Source: an uncultured Clostridia bacterium
GTDB lineage: Bacteria > Bacillota > Clostridia > Christensenellales > CAG-314
DNA: 6,949 nucleotides
NCBI GenBank assembly: GCA_934177025.1
Contig: CAKPPA010000058.1
Span: 1 to 6,949, forward strand
Direction: 5' to 3'
Position numbers and translations under genes: made by a program. The notes under the pieces are model-generated. The model saw only the letters and a program-made list of their open reading frames with translations, had not been told where the DNA came from and did not search any database. This document shows, in pieces, positions 6,736 through 6,949 of the stretch. Every line of letters begins with the position of its first letter. Position 1 is the first letter of the stretch.

Positions 6736-6949
6736 AAAAAGTAATTGCAGGAAATTGGAAAATGAATTTAACGGAACAGGAAGCGGAAAAGTTACTGACT
6801 TCGCTCCTTCCGTTGGTAGCGGAAGCAACGCACACCCTTGTGTTGTGCGTGCCGTTTACGGACTTAAAAGCGGCGGTGCGGTTGACGAAAGGAAGCAACG
6901 TGCATATCGGCGCGCAAAACGTGCATTGGGAGGAGCACGGTGCCTTTAC
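6732..6949 (+). CDS. tpiA: Triosephosphate isomerase, 5' part
   Basis: The first 72 codons (plus two bases) of triosephosphate isomerase, which interconverts dihydroxyacetone phosphate and glyceraldehyde 3-phosphate. The protein starts MKKVIAGNWKMN, containing the active-site AGNWKMN motif with N8 and the catalytic lysine K10, and continues to CVPFTDL (about 43-49) and IGAQNVHWEEHGAFT (58-72), the conserved GAQN strand. The active-site histidine and glutamate lie beyond the window edge. The start codon overlaps the pgk stop as ATGA. No clear ribosome binding site precedes it (the upstream bases are GGACGAAAAAGA), so translation probably depends on coupling to pgk. The pgk-tpiA order is the standard one in Bacillota, where gpmI and eno often follow. 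Confidence 0.97.
   Translation, partial: MKKVIAGNWKMNLTEQEAEKLLTSLLPLVAEATHTLVLCVPFTDLKAAVRLTKGSNVHIGAQNVHWEEHGAF

Noticed and set aside
1..6949. Frequent GATCGG, mostly at Asp-Arg codon pairs
   Set aside because: It follows from using GAT before CGG or CGC, a codon-context habit seen across all genes. Without genome-wide counts it does not point to a specific GATC-related function.
1..6949. Mobile elements, CRISPR arrays, tRNA/rRNA genes, prophage or defence genes
   Set aside because: I searched both strands by eye and found no repeats with spacers, terminal inverted repeats, transposase or integrase motifs, or RNA gene signatures. The window is almost fully accounted for by core genes.

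Overview
The window is a stretch of ordinary bacterial core genes. All seven coding regions lie on the + strand, packed with almost no spacing, and the first and last run off the edges. The content suggests a spore-former-type Bacillota, most likely a clostridial lineage. A SpoVB-like polysaccharide/lipid flippase sits directly before a MazG with an N-terminal tetrapyrrole-methylase-type domain, which is the yabM-yabN pairing of Bacillus and relatives. The + strand is visibly richer in G than C, as expected for genes co-oriented with replication. The lineage is an inference; there is no rRNA or other marker here.

Layout. (1) Positions 1-3757 look like one transcription unit: the 3' part of the SpoVB-like flippase, mazG (4-base overlap), dusB (1-base gap) and trmL (11-base overlap). 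Its promoter lies outside the window. It joins a cell-envelope lipid carrier exporter, a nucleotide-pool pyrophosphohydrolase and two tRNA-modifying enzymes. (2) Positions 3758-3873 are the only real intergenic region. It holds two small hairpins, a near-consensus housekeeping promoter (-35 TTGACT, 17-base spacer, -10 TATAAT) and a good ribosome binding site. (3) From 3874 to the right edge a second unit runs: a Na+/phosphate cotransporter with a PhoU-like C-terminal domain, then pgk after 24 bases, then tpiA (4-base overlap), which is cut by the window end. Phosphate uptake is therefore linked to two lower-glycolysis genes. gap, the usual gene before pgk, is not in this position.

No mobile element, CRISPR array, RNA gene, toxin-antitoxin or defence locus is visible, and I found no undescribed multi-gene system. 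The most unusual signal is compositional. The tetranucleotide AGCT does not occur anywhere in the 6949 bases, and serine codon choice switches from AGC to AGT exactly where AGCT would form. This suggests selection against, or mutational loss of, an AluI-type site. A second point of interest is that the methylase-like domain of MazG has lost recognisable SAM-binding motifs.
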